A stretch of DNA of 64,000 nucleotides from G965225705 sp965225705 (GCA_965225705.1 OZ245325.1:1612001-1676000), one strand, 5' to 3'. Shown: positions 35,877-45,072, counted from the first letter of the stretch. Notes: generated by a model from the letters alone, not told the origin. Translations and numbers: made by a program.

Positions 35877-37745
35877 ATGATTTCTCGTCCTGCTCATTTG
35901 AACCCTGAAGAGTCTGTGCAAAACCGGGGCAAACCAAAATTCTTCAAAAAACCAGATTTAAGTCTGGTCCACAAGGTCAGACTTTCCCCGGATCGGGATG
36001 ATTGTTTAACAGATTTTGGGAAAACAACGCTCCAAGATCGTTACCTTCTGCCCAATGAAACTCCACAAAGCATGTTTGGACGTGTTGCTGAGGCTTATGC
36101 CGATGATGCTGCTCATGCGCAGCGCCTCTACGACTATATGTCTCAATTATGGTTTATGCCAGCTACACCTGTTTTATCCAATGGAGGAACAAGCCGCGGT
36201 CTTCCTATTTCATGTTTTCTTAATTCTGTGGACGATTCCCTTGATTCCATTATGACGTCCTGGAATGAAAATGTCTGGCTGGCCTCCAATGGCGGAGGAA
36301 TTGGTACATACTGGGGCAAAGTACGTTCCATTGGGGAGAAAGTAGGACAAAGTGGCAAAACATCTGGTATTATTCCTTTTGTCCGTGTGATGGATTCTTT
36401 AACGCTTGCTATAAGCCAGGGGTCTTTGCGCCGGGGGTCTGCTGCGGTTTATCTTGATATCCATCACCCTGAAATTGAAGAATTTCTTGAAATTCGCAAA
36501 CCCTCTGGCGACTTCAACAGAAAGTCTCTCAACCTTCACCATGGTATTATGATCACAGATGACTTTATGGAAGCCGTTCGCGATAACAAACCTTTTGCGC
36601 TTCGCTCTCCGAAAACAGGGGAAACTGTTCGTGAAACAGATGCCCGCAATTTATGGCAAAAACTTCTGGAAATCCGTTTGCAAACGGGGGAGCCTTATCT
36701 TGTTTTTGCGGACACGGTGAACAGGGCGATGCCTAAGCACCAGAGAGATTTAGGTCTCAGCGTCAATCAGTCTAACCTGTGTTCTGAAATTATGCTGGCA
36801 ACAGGGCCCGACCATCAGGGTCAGGATCGCACAGCTGTCTGCTGTCTCTCCTCCTTAAATGCAGAAACTTTTTCTGAATGGAAAGATAATGAGCTGTTTA
36901 TCGAGGATGTCTTCCGCTTTCTTGATAATATTTTAGAAGACTTTATCAATCGCGCACCCCCTGAAATGGACAAAGCTGTTTATGCGGCCAGGCGTGAGCG
37001 TTCTGTGGGCCTTGGGCTGATGGGTTTTCACTCCCTTCTGCAGGCTCAGGGCATTCCTTTCGAATCTGCTTTGGCAAAATCCTGGAATATGCGTCTTTTC
37101 AAACATATACGCAGAGCAGCAGATGCTGCAAGCGTTCAGCTTGCCAAAGAGCGTGGTGCCTGCCCTGATGCTGAAGAACGTGGCGTTATGACACGCTTCT
37201 CCCACAAGCTCGCCATTGCACCAACGGCTTCTATCTCTATTATATGTGGAGGAACATCCGCCGGTATTGAACCCATCCCGGCCAATATCTACACCCACAA
37301 AACTCTTTCCGGGTCTTTCACCGTGAAGAACAAAGCCCTTGTTGATGTGCTTGAAGAAAAAGGGGAAAACACGGCTGAGGTTTGGAATTCCATTCTGGAA
37401 CATGAAGGGTCCGTGCAGCATCTTGACTGTCTTGATGAACATGAAAAATCCGTCTTCAAAACAGCCTTTGAACTGGATCAGCGCTGGGTCATTGAGCATG
37501 CTGCTGATCGTACGCCTTATATCTGCCAGGCACAGTCCCTTAATGTGTTCTTACCGGGAGGTATCAACAAATGGGATTTACATATGCTTCACTGGACAGC
37601 GTGGAAAAAAGGCTTAAAATCGCTTTATTACTGTCGTTCAAAATCCGTACAAAGAACGCAGTTTGCCGGGGGAGAAGCGAAAGCTTTCTCTCAGGAACAC
37701 ACAGCCACAACTGTTGACTATGAAGAATGTCTGGCATGCCAGTAA
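35877..37745 (+). CDS. nrdA: Ribonucleoside-diphosphate reductase alpha subunit (short class I)
   Basis: The enzyme reduces ribonucleotides to deoxyribonucleotides using a radical from a beta subunit. The 622-residue protein is the short alphaproteobacterial form without an N-terminal ATP cone. Active-site features are the Cys in GLPISCFLNSVDDS, the NLCSEIML motif (Asn, Cys, Glu) and the partner Cys in AVCCLSSLNAETF. The later block APTASISIICGGTSAGIEP is also present. It ends in CLACQ, the thioredoxin-exposed CxxC tail. ATG 35877 has GAAGGAT at good spacing; the TTG at 35862 is spurious. A NrdR-box pair lies upstream. No nrdB follows within the window, which is unusual. Confidence 0.93.
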   Translation: MISRPAHLNPEESVQNRGKPKFFKKPDLSLVHKVRLSPDRDDCLTDFGKTTLQDRYLLPNETPQSMFGRVAEAYADDAAHAQRLYDYMSQLWFMPATPVLSNGGTSRGLPISCFLNSVDDSLDSIMTSWNENVWLASNGGGIGTYWGKVRSIGEKVGQSGKTSGIIPFVRVMDSLTLAISQGSLRRGSAAVYLDIHHPEIEEFLEIRKPSGDFNRKSLNLHHGIMITDDFMEAVRDNKPFALRSPKTGETVRETDARNLWQKLLEIRLQTGEPYLVFADTVNRAMPKHQRDLGLSVNQSNLCSEIMLATGPDHQGQDRTAVCCLSSLNAETFSEWKDNELFIEDVFRFLDNILEDFINRAPPEMDKAVYAARRERSVGLGLMGFHSLLQAQGIPFESALAKSWNMRLFKHIRRAADAASVQLAKERGACPDAEERGVMTRFSHKLAIAPTASISIICGGTSAGIEPIPANIYTHKTLSGSFTVKNKALVDVLEEKGENTAEVWNSILEHEGSVQHLDCLDEHEKSVFKTAFELDQRWVIEHAADRTPYICQAQSLNVFLPGGINKWDLHMLHWTAWKKGLKSLYYCRSKSVQRTQFAGGEAKAFSQEHTATTVDYEECLACQ

Positions 37746-37978
37746 TCCCTTTTTCTGACGGTATCTGACAAAATCATAAGCTTATAAACCCCTCTGATGA
37801 GACAGAGATCCAGCAGAGGTGCAACTATGAGGTCTCTCTCTGGTACAGGGCGGCTTATTTTCGCCTGTGTCTCTTTCCTCTCAGAAACAGACAGCCCCAT
37901 GCAAGATGAAAAAGACTGGTGTACCCATAGGGTGAGCAGACACACCCGCGCCATCCTCTCGTTACAGGCCCTCTCTCT

Positions 37979-38929
37979 TTAATGTGAGGAAGAAAACTTT
38001 GCTCTCTTATGTCTCTTTTTGGGGGTGTTCACACTCTTACCCTTAAAACCCATCTGAGTTTTCTCGTGCATATTCTTTTCTTCCTGCTTATCAGTCCCTG
38101 TCCTGATTTTTTTCTCCTTATCTGTACCTTTCATGATTCCACCTTCAGGCCCGTTTTTTTCTTCTTGCTTCCTGTCTTCTGTCACGACATTTCTGTCCTG
38201 ACGGGACGGCGTGCTCTCTGGAAAAACAGGAGCAATAAAATCAAGAATAACTTCCTCAGCCTCATCGGGAACAGACATAAAAGCTGCACGAAAACGTACT
38301 TTTTCTCCCGGTGCTAATTCATCTAAATCAAGCAAAGCTTCTGTCGAGGCCAGCTCCATTCCCTCATCATTCAACATACGTGCCCTTAAGGGAGGAACCC
38401 TGCGTACTTTTTGGGCAATATTGACAATACTGCCACGGACAAGAACATTGTCTCCTTCACGACCACGTGTATGATCCACAATGATGTTCTGAAAGTCCAG
38501 ACCATAAACATTAGCTTCCACACCAAACCCGTCAAAGACACGTGCCAGGCGTGGGTGATGGCGAACAAGCTCAAAACGCTGAACATAAGAGGTCAGGATA
38601 AAGCCTGTAATCCCCAAAATCAGAAAAGATAAAAGCCCCCACCCTAAAAGCTGCCAGCGCCTTTTCTTCTGTGCCTCAAGACGAGACCGAAATGCTATTT
38701 CAGGTGATGCAGGAGTCTTTAAAGAAGCAGAGAGGTTCATCTGCCTGTGAGAATCGGGAGATTCTTGTCCCGGCGATAAAACCTGTGTCAAAGGAAGGGG
38801 TGTGTCGTCATGAGGTGTAACAGGCCATACCTCACCACAAGAGGTACAACGCACCAGGTATTGCGGGGGTTTAAGGCTTTGCCTCCAGACAAAATAGCGT
38901 GTGGAGCAGTGTGGACAGGTGAGAATCAT
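37979..38929 (-). CDS. MJ0042 zinc-ribbon / DUF3426-like membrane protein
   Basis: The 316-residue protein starts with the zinc finger MILTCPHCSTRYFVWRQ plus VRCTSCGEVWPV (two CxxC pairs). A polar linker and one TM helix follow (LLSFLILGITGFILTSYV, about residues 95-115). The DUF3426-like beta domain contains VLVRGSIVNIAQKVRRVPPL and LDELAPGEKVRFRAAF. The last 90 residues are a very charged Lys/Glu-rich tail, longer than usual. In alphaproteobacteria such genes often lie by ftsEX; here the neighbours are nrdA and coq7. The function is unknown, probably envelope-related. Confidence 0.88.
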   Translation of the reverse strand: MILTCPHCSTRYFVWRQSLKPPQYLVRCTSCGEVWPVTPHDDTPLPLTQVLSPGQESPDSHRQMNLSASLKTPASPEIAFRSRLEAQKKRRWQLLGWGLLSFLILGITGFILTSYVQRFELVRHHPRLARVFDGFGVEANVYGLDFQNIIVDHTRGREGDNVLVRGSIVNIAQKVRRVPPLRARMLNDEGMELASTEALLDLDELAPGEKVRFRAAFMSVPDEAEEVILDFIAPVFPESTPSRQDRNVVTEDRKQEEKNGPEGGIMKGTDKEKKIRTGTDKQEEKNMHEKTQMGFKGKSVNTPKKRHKRAKFSSSH

Positions 38930-39158
38930 GACGCCGTCTTTTTAAATATCTTCTGAAAGGGTAAACTTAATTTTATGTTTGTAATTTTTACTTTTCTGAT
39001 AAAACCATTGTGTTACAAAAAGAAAAAAATGGAAGAAGAAAGAAAAATACAGCCTTTTTTTTAAATTTTCTCTTAAAACCTGGTACATTTCCCCTTAAAG
39101 GGGGAGCCGGCTACACAGCTTTTCCTCCTTAAAAATCAAAAAAGAGAGACTGATATCT

Positions 39159-39725
39159 TCAAACCTTTTCTGAAACTTTTATAGCAAGGCGGCACCCTGT
39201 TGTGATAAGCTTTGAAAGCAAACCATATCCCTTTGCTTCACGGGCGCCTTCCTGGACAGCAAAGTCACGATGGGCGAGCTCATCCTCACGAAACTGTGTA
39301 AACATGGTGGCAAGTTCCGGATCATGATCACGGATTTCTCTGGCCTGCTGATCATAATGCTCCCCAATCACAGTTTCTACAGCTTCTGTACACGCATGGG
39401 CAGCCTTCTCCCCCATCAAAGCTGTTGCAACCCCCAGGGTATAGCCTGCCACATGCCATAAAGGCATAAGGGCGGTCGGGCGAACATCACGTTCTAAAAG
39501 CAGTTTATCAAAACTGTCAAGATGGTCCTGTTCCTCTTCTTCCATCGTTTTCAGCTGTCCTGCTATCACCTGTTTATGAGGAACCTGGCTGAAAATGGCG
39601 TGCTGTCCACGATAAATAGCAACCGCAGCATATTCGCCGGCATGATCAACGCGGAGCATTTCTTTAAGACGGTTTTGTGTTTGCCCCGGAGCAAGATCAG
39701 CTTTGGGAAAGGCATGACGACTCAT
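39159..39725 (-). CDS. coq7: Demethoxyubiquinone hydroxylase COQ7
   Basis: COQ7 performs the C6 hydroxylation step of ubiquinone synthesis with a di-iron centre. The 188-residue protein has paired ExxH-type motifs: LRVDHAGEYAAVAIYRGQ, EEEEQDHLDSFDKLL, ETVIGEHYDQQ and REDELAHRDFAV. A central hydrophobic stretch (WHVAGYTLGVATALMG) would sit on the membrane. The ATG at 39725 overlaps the dsbB stop by 4 bp and AAGGA lies about 10 nt upstream, so translation is coupled. The UbiF-type flavin enzyme is therefore probably not used for this step here. Confidence 0.95.
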   Translation of the reverse strand: MSRHAFPKADLAPGQTQNRLKEMLRVDHAGEYAAVAIYRGQHAIFSQVPHKQVIAGQLKTMEEEEQDHLDSFDKLLLERDVRPTALMPLWHVAGYTLGVATALMGEKAAHACTEAVETVIGEHYDQQAREIRDHDPELATMFTQFREDELAHRDFAVQEGAREAKGYGLLSKLITTGCRLAIKVSEKV

Positions 39726-40267
39726 GATGATTTTTTCCTTATAAAGGTAGCGAACAAGCTTATAACAGAAAGTGTGACAACACAAAGAGCATTCCAGGCT
39801 GCCATGGAAAGCCCTAAGAAACGCCAGGGAACATCCGCACAGGAAGGCGGCATGATGGGCTTATTCAGCTGAGACAGAAAATCCTCCCCCGGCACAAAAG
39901 GTTTCAGCACGACGCATGTTGCAGGCTCATCAAAAATGCCCATTTCAACCCCTGTGTGAAAAATAGCCCAACCTGCACCATATATAAAAGCGAGGCTTAA
40001 GAGAAAATTGAGACAGCGCAGTGTTTTTTCTGAAAACCGTCTCAAAACAAGAGTTATCCCCCCCAAAAGAGCAACCCCTAAAACCAACCAGTAAGCTTCC
40101 CTCTGGCGTAAACATAAAGCACAGGGCTGCAACCCACCAAAATGCTCAAAACCATGGGCCGCCCCCAAAAAGGTAAGCGCTATAGCTCCTGCGCATACAG
40201 GCCAGACATAGGGAAATTTTGAAACAAAAAATCTTGCTATCATTATCTGGACTTTTGATAAAACCAT
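39722..40267 (-). CDS. dsbB: Disulfide bond formation protein DsbB
   Basis: DsbB reoxidises DsbA and passes electrons to ubiquinone. The roughly 181-residue inner-membrane protein has four TM helices. The first active-site pair is GGLQPCALCLRQRE, just after TM1. The second periplasmic pair is in EPATCVVLKPF and MPPSCADVPWRFLG. The N-terminus is uncertain: starts at 40291 (TTG), 40267 and 40243 (ATG) are all in frame, none with a strong RBS. The stop overlaps the coq7 start, linking quinone synthesis to a quinone-reducing enzyme. yqaA lies just upstream on the same strand. Confidence 0.92.
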   Translation of the reverse strand: MVLSKVQIMIARFFVSKFPYVWPVCAGAIALTFLGAAHGFEHFGGLQPCALCLRQREAYWLVLGVALLGGITLVLRRFSEKTLRCLNFLLSLAFIYGAGWAIFHTGVEMGIFDEPATCVVLKPFVPGEDFLSQLNKPIMPPSCADVPWRFLGLSMAAWNALCVVTLSVISLFATFIRKKSS

Positions 40268-40300
40268 AGGCTCATAATCACCATACAACAATGACTCATT

Positions 40301-40882
40301 TTATGAGAAAAATAATTTTAAGGCAAAAAAGCCTGCGAAAACACACAGAAAAATCCCGAGAGTTATGAGAGCAAAATAACGTTCCAGAAAAGGTTCAAGT
40401 CTTGGGCCAAAATACCAGAGCAATCCAGCTTCAAAGAAGAATCTCATCCCCCGTGCCAAAACCGAGGCCAGAATAAAAACACCAAAATTCAGCTTCAAAG
40501 CCCCGGAAGCAATAGTGATAACCTTATAGGGAAAAGGGGTGAGCCCTGCAGCAAAAACAATCATGGAACCATATTTTTGATACCATGCCTGAAAATGATC
40601 AAGGCTATCCAGCTTACCATAAAAGCTTAACAGAGGCTGACCTATAGCCTCAAAAGCAAATAATCCCAGCATATATCCAAAGACACCCCCCATGACAGAA
40701 GCCAGAGTACAGACCGTTGCAATATACCATGCACGCCTGCGATCTGCCAACACCATTGGCACCAGCATAACATCAGGGGGAACAGGAAAAAAAGAACTCT
40801 CTATAAAAGAGACAAGAGCCAGCCCCCTGAGGGCATGGGGCCCCGAGGCAAGCTTTTTAATACGGTGGTAAAATGATCGCAT
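40301..40882 (-). CDS. YqaA/DedA family membrane protein
   Basis: The 193-residue protein is a small member of the VTT/SNARE-associated (DedA-like) family. It has the re-entrant signature FIESSFFPVPPDVMLVPMVLA, where acidic and Pro residues are conserved. The second half contains FAAGLTPFPYKVITIASGAL and VLARGMRFFFEAGLLWYFG. About five hydrophobic segments place it in the inner membrane. DedA proteins flip lipids such as undecaprenyl phosphate or phosphatidylethanolamine in some species; the role of YqaA-type members is less clear. It sits just upstream of dsbB and coq7 in one transcription direction. Confidence 0.9.
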   Translation of the reverse strand: MRSFYHRIKKLASGPHALRGLALVSFIESSFFPVPPDVMLVPMVLADRRRAWYIATVCTLASVMGGVFGYMLGLFAFEAIGQPLLSFYGKLDSLDHFQAWYQKYGSMIVFAAGLTPFPYKVITIASGALKLNFGVFILASVLARGMRFFFEAGLLWYFGPRLEPFLERYFALITLGIFLCVFAGFFALKLFFS

Positions 40883-41104
40883 AAGAAGCGCTATAGCAAC
40901 CCTTATCCCCTGTGTCTACAATCTCCGCTACAGAGCAAAGAGAAAAACAGGTAATGCCGACCACCCCAAAACAGATATGTCAGACTGGCTTTTTTCTCTT
41001 TCCGTAGAAGTGTGCAGTGTAGCAGAAGACAAGCCAGATTTTTTAACATGCAGGAAACAGCTTCTGAAAGAAGTTGTTAAGATATAAGAGACTATAAAGG
41101 CCCT

Positions 41105-41180
41105 GCCTTATTGAAAGGCAACCCTGATCCCCCCTTGAAGTGCATTAGTCTGGTTGCGACTGGACTAATGCACTTTTTTT
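41105..41180 (+). ncRNA. Candidate small RNA with C-rich loop
   Basis: No plus-strand gene precedes the strong terminator at 41138-41180, so it probably ends a short independent RNA. A -10-like TATAAA at 41093-41098 would start transcription near 41105. The RNA would have a small hairpin (GCCTT 41105-41109 with AAGGC 41115-41119), an exposed CCCCCC (41129-41134) and the terminator. Unpaired C-runs often pair with Shine-Dalgarno sequences of target mRNAs. The -35 is weak, so the promoter is uncertain. Confidence 0.5.
41138..41180 (+). terminator. Strong Rho-independent terminator (plus strand)
   Basis: AAGTGCATTAGTC (41138-41150) pairs perfectly over 13 bp with GACTAATGCACTT (41163-41175), loop of 12 nt, followed by a T-run to 41180. 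The minus strand lacks a T-run, so it acts on plus-strand transcription only. Confidence 0.88.
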
Positions 41181-41334
41181 ATACCAACTTTTCTGGCTAT
41201 GCGATTCTGCCAGACCAAAACATGCCTGAGCTTCAGGAAAAGCATTAAAAGAAGGTATGAGCCCTGTCACAGAAGCTCGCCATAGCAACAGGATAGCCTC
41301 CCCTTTTGAAGAAGAGCTCTAAGATCCTGAACAG

Positions 41335-41372
41335 GAAACCTCCCATGCCTGTTCTTTTCAGGCAGGAGGTTC
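41335..41372 (-). terminator. Possible prs terminator hairpin
   Basis: CCTCC and GCCTG pair with CAGGC and GGAGG around a TTCTTTT loop, right at the prs stop. Only three T follow on the minus strand, so it may be a weak or Rho-assisted terminator. Confidence 0.4.
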
Positions 41373-42303
41373 AGTCAAAAAGCTTTGAGACCGATTCTTC
41401 ATAAGCTATGCGCCGTATGGCTTCCCCAAGAAGGGGGGCCATGGTCAGGAGGCGCCCTTTACCAAAACTCTCCATTTTATGGCCCTGATCAATACTGTCA
41501 CTGATAACCACAGCATCAAGATCTGAATCCTCAAGACGCTTGGGGGCCTGATGAGAAAACACACCATGTGTGGCATAAGCAGAAACAGCCGTTGCCCCCT
41601 GCTGTTTCAAGGCCCGTGCTGCCCCCACCAGGGTTCCTCCTGAATCAATAATATCATCCAGAATAAGGCAGGGTCGCCCCGCAACATCACCAATAATGTG
41701 CATAACCTCTGCCTCTCCTGGCTTAGGTCTGCGCTTATCAACAATGGCAATGTCTACATGAAGGCGCTTGGCAAGTTCACGTGCACGGACCACACCCCCA
41801 ACATCCGGAGACACAATCATTAAATCATCCAAATCATAATGATCACGGATATCACGCTCTATCACAGGGGTTGCAAAAAGATTATCCGTTGGAATATCAA
41901 AAAAACCCTGTATCTGGCCGGCATGAAGGTCAAGTGTTAAAACACGATCTGCACCGGCATGAGCAATAAGGTTTGCAACAAGCTTAGCAGAAATAGGAGT
42001 TCGCCCCCCGGTTTTGCGATCCTGGCGTGCATAGCCAAAATAGGGAATAACCGCCGTAATACGCCTGGCACTGGCGCGTTTAAGAGCATCCATACAGATA
42101 AGAAGTTCCATAAGATGGTCATTGGCAGGCGCAGAGGTAGACTGAATAACAAAGACATCTTCACCACGGACATTTTCATCGATACGGACAAAAATCTCCT
42201 CATCCCTAAATCTCTGGATAACACGTTGTGTCAGGGGGACCTTTAAGGTTTTGGCAATAGACTCAGCAAGGGCTGTGTTGGACGTCCCGGCAAGCAGTTT
42301 CAT
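41371..42303 (-). CDS. prs: Ribose-phosphate pyrophosphokinase
   Basis: Prs makes PRPP from ribose 5-phosphate and ATP for nucleotide, His and Trp synthesis. The 310-residue class I enzyme has the flag and ATP segments FRDEEIFVRIDENVRGEDVF, YFGYARQDRKTGGRTPIS, the DLHAGQIQGFFDIPTDNL block and the PRPP loop LILDDIIDSGGTLV. It ends DSDLDAVVISDSID plus a short tail. It follows pgeF, midA and lgt on the same strand, a common alphaproteobacterial order, with a 60-bp spacer after pgeF. Confidence 0.97.
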   Translation of the reverse strand: MKLLAGTSNTALAESIAKTLKVPLTQRVIQRFRDEEIFVRIDENVRGEDVFVIQSTSAPANDHLMELLICMDALKRASARRITAVIPYFGYARQDRKTGGRTPISAKLVANLIAHAGADRVLTLDLHAGQIQGFFDIPTDNLFATPVIERDIRDHYDLDDLMIVSPDVGGVVRARELAKRLHVDIAIVDKRRPKPGEAEVMHIIGDVAGRPCLILDDIIDSGGTLVGAARALKQQGATAVSAYATHGVFSHQAPKRLEDSDLDAVVISDSIDQGHKMESFGKGRLLTMAPLLGEAIRRIAYEESVSKLFD

Positions 42304-42362
42304 GGAAGTTCTTTCATATTAAATCAAAACACCTCACCATGCTTTTAAAAACATTCCACGCT

Positions 42363-43076
42363 TTAAGACAAGAGGATAAAAGAAATTTGTCGCCCCTTTG
42401 TCTGTTCCCCTTTGTGCGTGGCTCGTCGGTAACTGAAGAATTTTTGTTTCTGGCTGTAAGTATCATAGGGAAGAATCTCAAGATGACGAATCCCCGCTTT
42501 ACGCAGGCGATATGCCACATAACCCTTCAAATCAAAGCAGGATTTCCGCCCTCCCCCCTTCTGATCATCGGGGTGTTTAAAAAAAGTCATAGCGTCTGGA
42601 TCTTCCCTCAGGAAAACCTGGTAAAAATCATCTCCTGTTTCATAATTCTCCCAGGCAATAGATGGACCCATCGCGGCATAACACCGTGTGGTGTCAGCCC
42701 CAAGAGCGGTCATTTTTTCAAGACTGGCCTCTACAACCCCTGCCAAAGCCCCCCGCCAGCCAGCATGAACGGCCGCTATGAGTCTTGCGTGTGGATCCAC
42801 GATTAACACAGGAACACAATCTGCTGTATAAACGCCCAGAGCAAGACCAGGAACATCTGTGATCAAAGCATCTCCTTCGGGCGCAGAATTTTCTAAGGGC
42901 TCTTTGACATAAAGGGCCTTTTTTCCATGGACCTGACGCAGTGTGACAAGCCGTTCTGGCACAAAGCCTGAATGTCCATCTTTATAATCTGCAATATGCC
43001 CCCTGATAGCTGTTGAAAAGCCATGCTGTATACCCTTGAGCCTACGCAAAGAGGGGGCATGCAAAATATCTGTCAT
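42363..43076 (-). CDS. pgeF: Peptidoglycan editing factor PgeF (laccase-domain protein)
   Basis: PgeF-type proteins (formerly YfiH or polyphenol oxidase family) remove wrongly incorporated serine from peptidoglycan precursors in E. coli. The 237-residue protein has LVTLRQVHGKKALYV, YTADCVPVLIV with the zinc Cys, AAVHAGWRGALAGVVEA, AAMGPSIAWENYETGDD, and the C-terminal YDTYSQKQKFFSYRRATHKG with conserved SYRR. The ATG at 43076 overlaps the midA stop (ATGA). The extended frame to 43127 has no RBS. Zinc ligands look complete. Confidence 0.92.
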   Translation of the reverse strand: MTDILHAPSLRRLKGIQHGFSTAIRGHIADYKDGHSGFVPERLVTLRQVHGKKALYVKEPLENSAPEGDALITDVPGLALGVYTADCVPVLIVDPHARLIAAVHAGWRGALAGVVEASLEKMTALGADTTRCYAAMGPSIAWENYETGDDFYQVFLREDPDAMTFFKHPDDQKGGGRKSCFDLKGYVAYRLRKAGIRHLEILPYDTYSQKQKFFSYRRATHKGEQTKGRQISFILLS

Positions 43077-44170
43077 GGTCCTGCTCCAAAACCAGGTGGC
43101 GGAGGGAGATCCGGGCTTGAAAGGCACAAAGCCTTAAACAGAGACCCCATCTGCCGGGGGTCTGTAAGCCGCCAGATTTGTCGTGCTATCAGGCTCCGTT
43201 TTTCTGGTGTTTTTGCACTTAAAACCCCCGCACGTATTTCAAGCCCCAGTCTTTTAAGGAAAGCACCCTGTTCCAGAGCCCCGTCAACATGCAGGCCTGC
43301 CTTTTCTCCATAGCGTCTGATCTCAGAAAAATTGACGCGTGTGGTCAAATCTGCTTCACCCGGGGCCTCCAGAGGATTGACTTTCTGATGCGCACGAAGC
43401 GCCTGAAGCGTATCCCCCACCTCACTTTCATAAGGTCCATAATCAAGAAACAAAGCACGGGATGGACAGGCATGAAAGCGGGGCGCAAGCATATCTGTCA
43501 GAGTAATATAGCCGGGATGAGCCTCCACCAGAGACCCTGAAGGCACCTCTTTAAGAGAAGGGGGAATAAGAGCATGATCTCCCGGGGTGAGAGGTGCCAT
43601 GCTAACTGTAAAGATAAGCTCCTCCCCCCTGGCACCGACAAGACGCTCCCGCCAGCCTTCATCTGTCCGGATAAACTGACGTGGAGGAAGGCAGTCCAGA
43701 AACTCATTGGCGATCACAATCATCGGCCCTTCAGGAATTTTGTCGATATGATCATACCATTGAAGGTCCACAGGACTTGCTGCCAGAGTCCTGGCCTGCA
43801 CAGCTTTTAAAGCAGAACTGGCCTCAAGAAGGCCAACACGGACACTTTTAAGAAACAGGGGGTCAAGGCGTGCAGCACGGATCATATCTGCCATCATAAT
43901 GCCGGATCCTGGCCCCGGTTCCACCAGATGAAAGGAGGAAGGCTGGCCCATCTGGCGCCAGGTCTCTAAAGCCCAGATCCCTAACAATTCCCCAAACATC
44001 TGGCTTATCTGAGGGGAAGTGATAAAATCATCCCCCGCCGTCAGGGGATCACGCGTCGCATAATAACCATAGCGGGGATGCAAAAGCGATTCTGCGACAA
44101 AACCCGCAAGACTGAGTGCCCCCTCACTCTTTATCCTCTCAAGAAGCATATGTTTTAAGGGTGTTGTCAT
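43073..44170 (-). CDS. MidA/NDUFAF7-family SAM-dependent methyltransferase
   Basis: The 365-residue protein belongs to the COG1565 family, whose mitochondrial member methylates an arginine of complex I subunit NDUFS2. Family blocks are LSLAGFVAESLLHPRYGYYAT, DFITSPQISQMFGELLGIW, the SAM site LVEPGPGSGIMMADMIRA and ANEFLDCLPPRQF. It overlaps both neighbours by 4 bp (lgt stop, pgeF start), so lgt-midA-pgeF are translated as a coupled set. A role in complex I assembly is inferred from the family only. Confidence 0.9.
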   Translation of the reverse strand: MTTPLKHMLLERIKSEGALSLAGFVAESLLHPRYGYYATRDPLTAGDDFITSPQISQMFGELLGIWALETWRQMGQPSSFHLVEPGPGSGIMMADMIRAARLDPLFLKSVRVGLLEASSALKAVQARTLAASPVDLQWYDHIDKIPEGPMIVIANEFLDCLPPRQFIRTDEGWRERLVGARGEELIFTVSMAPLTPGDHALIPPSLKEVPSGSLVEAHPGYITLTDMLAPRFHACPSRALFLDYGPYESEVGDTLQALRAHQKVNPLEAPGEADLTTRVNFSEIRRYGEKAGLHVDGALEQGAFLKRLGLEIRAGVLSAKTPEKRSLIARQIWRLTDPRQMGSLFKALCLSSPDLPPPPGFGAGP

Positions 44171-45072
44171 GCGGGAGTTTTCCCCCGCTTCCTGTGTGTT
44201 GTTTTGACGGATTTACTATCTGATGGACGAACCTGTGGGTGATTGACAGCACGCACAAGAAGAAAAGTGCCCCCGAAGATAAGCGGAAGGCAAAGCAGCA
44301 TGCCCATGGTCAGGGGATCACCCTGAAGAATATCAGGCATTTGTGGGTCTGGCTGGCGAAAAAATTCAACAAACCCCCGGGAAAGACCATAGCCCAGAAA
44401 AAACAGACCCGTTGTCAGCCCCGGCCGTGTTAGCGACCGCCAGACACGAACAGCCCAGAACAACAGAAAAAAGAGAAGCAAGCCCTCAAGCCCGGCCTCA
44501 TAAAGCTGGCTTGGATGGCGTAAAACGCCTTCAGGATCACCCGGAAAAACCATACCCCAGGGAATATCAGCAGGGCGACCATAAAGCTCCCCATTGATAA
44601 AATTAGCCAAACGCCCCAGAAAAAGACCAATGGGAACAGCAGGAGCCAGGGCATCAGCAAGACGTAAAACCGGCACCTTATGTGCCTTAGCCACAAAATA
44701 AACGGCCAGCATAACCCCGATAAGACCACCATGAAAGGACATACCCCCATGCCAGACCTTAAAGACTTCCAGAGGATTATCCCACAGTATTGACGTGTTA
44801 TAAAACAGGACGAAACCCAAACGTCCCCCAAAAACAACCCCAAGAACAGACCAGAACAGCATATCCTCCAGAATATCTGTATGAGGTTTTTTTTGTTCCT
44901 CCAAAATCCCTGTTGTCCGGGGAGTCCATAAGCTCTGGTTTTGCAGGATTGAGCGCATATACATATACCCCAGAATAATTCCAAAAAGATAAGCAAGGGC
45001 ATACCAGCGTATAGGGAAAGGGCCAATATGAACAAGAATAGGGTCAATGGTGGGATAGGGAAGGCCTTGCAT
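44167..45072 (-). CDS. lgt: Prolipoprotein diacylglyceryl transferase
   Basis: Lgt transfers diacylglycerol to the lipobox Cys of prolipoproteins in the inner membrane. The 301-residue protein has seven hydrophobic segments. Signatures are HGGMSFHGGLIGVMLAVYF with the essential His, GRLANFINGELYGRP (Lgt signature with Asn and Arg) and HPSQLYEAGLEGLLLF. The C-terminal tail is basic and longer than average. The first gene of the coupled lgt-midA-pgeF set. Confidence 0.96.
   Translation of the reverse strand: MQGLPYPTIDPILVHIGPFPIRWYALAYLFGIILGYMYMRSILQNQSLWTPRTTGILEEQKKPHTDILEDMLFWSVLGVVFGGRLGFVLFYNTSILWDNPLEVFKVWHGGMSFHGGLIGVMLAVYFVAKAHKVPVLRLADALAPAVPIGLFLGRLANFINGELYGRPADIPWGMVFPGDPEGVLRHPSQLYEAGLEGLLLFFLLFWAVRVWRSLTRPGLTTGLFFLGYGLSRGFVEFFRQPDPQMPDILQGDPLTMGMLLCLPLIFGGTFLLVRAVNHPQVRPSDSKSVKTTHRKRGKTPA

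Larger units (their letters stand above)
40883..41370. other. Spacer between yqaA and prs with an sRNA candidate
   Basis: This 488-bp spacer lies between two minus-strand genes and holds no ORF. It contains a plus-strand sRNA candidate with its own terminator (41105-41180). A GC-rich hairpin close to the prs stop is described separately. The stretch 40883-41090 is otherwise plain. Confidence 0.6.
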
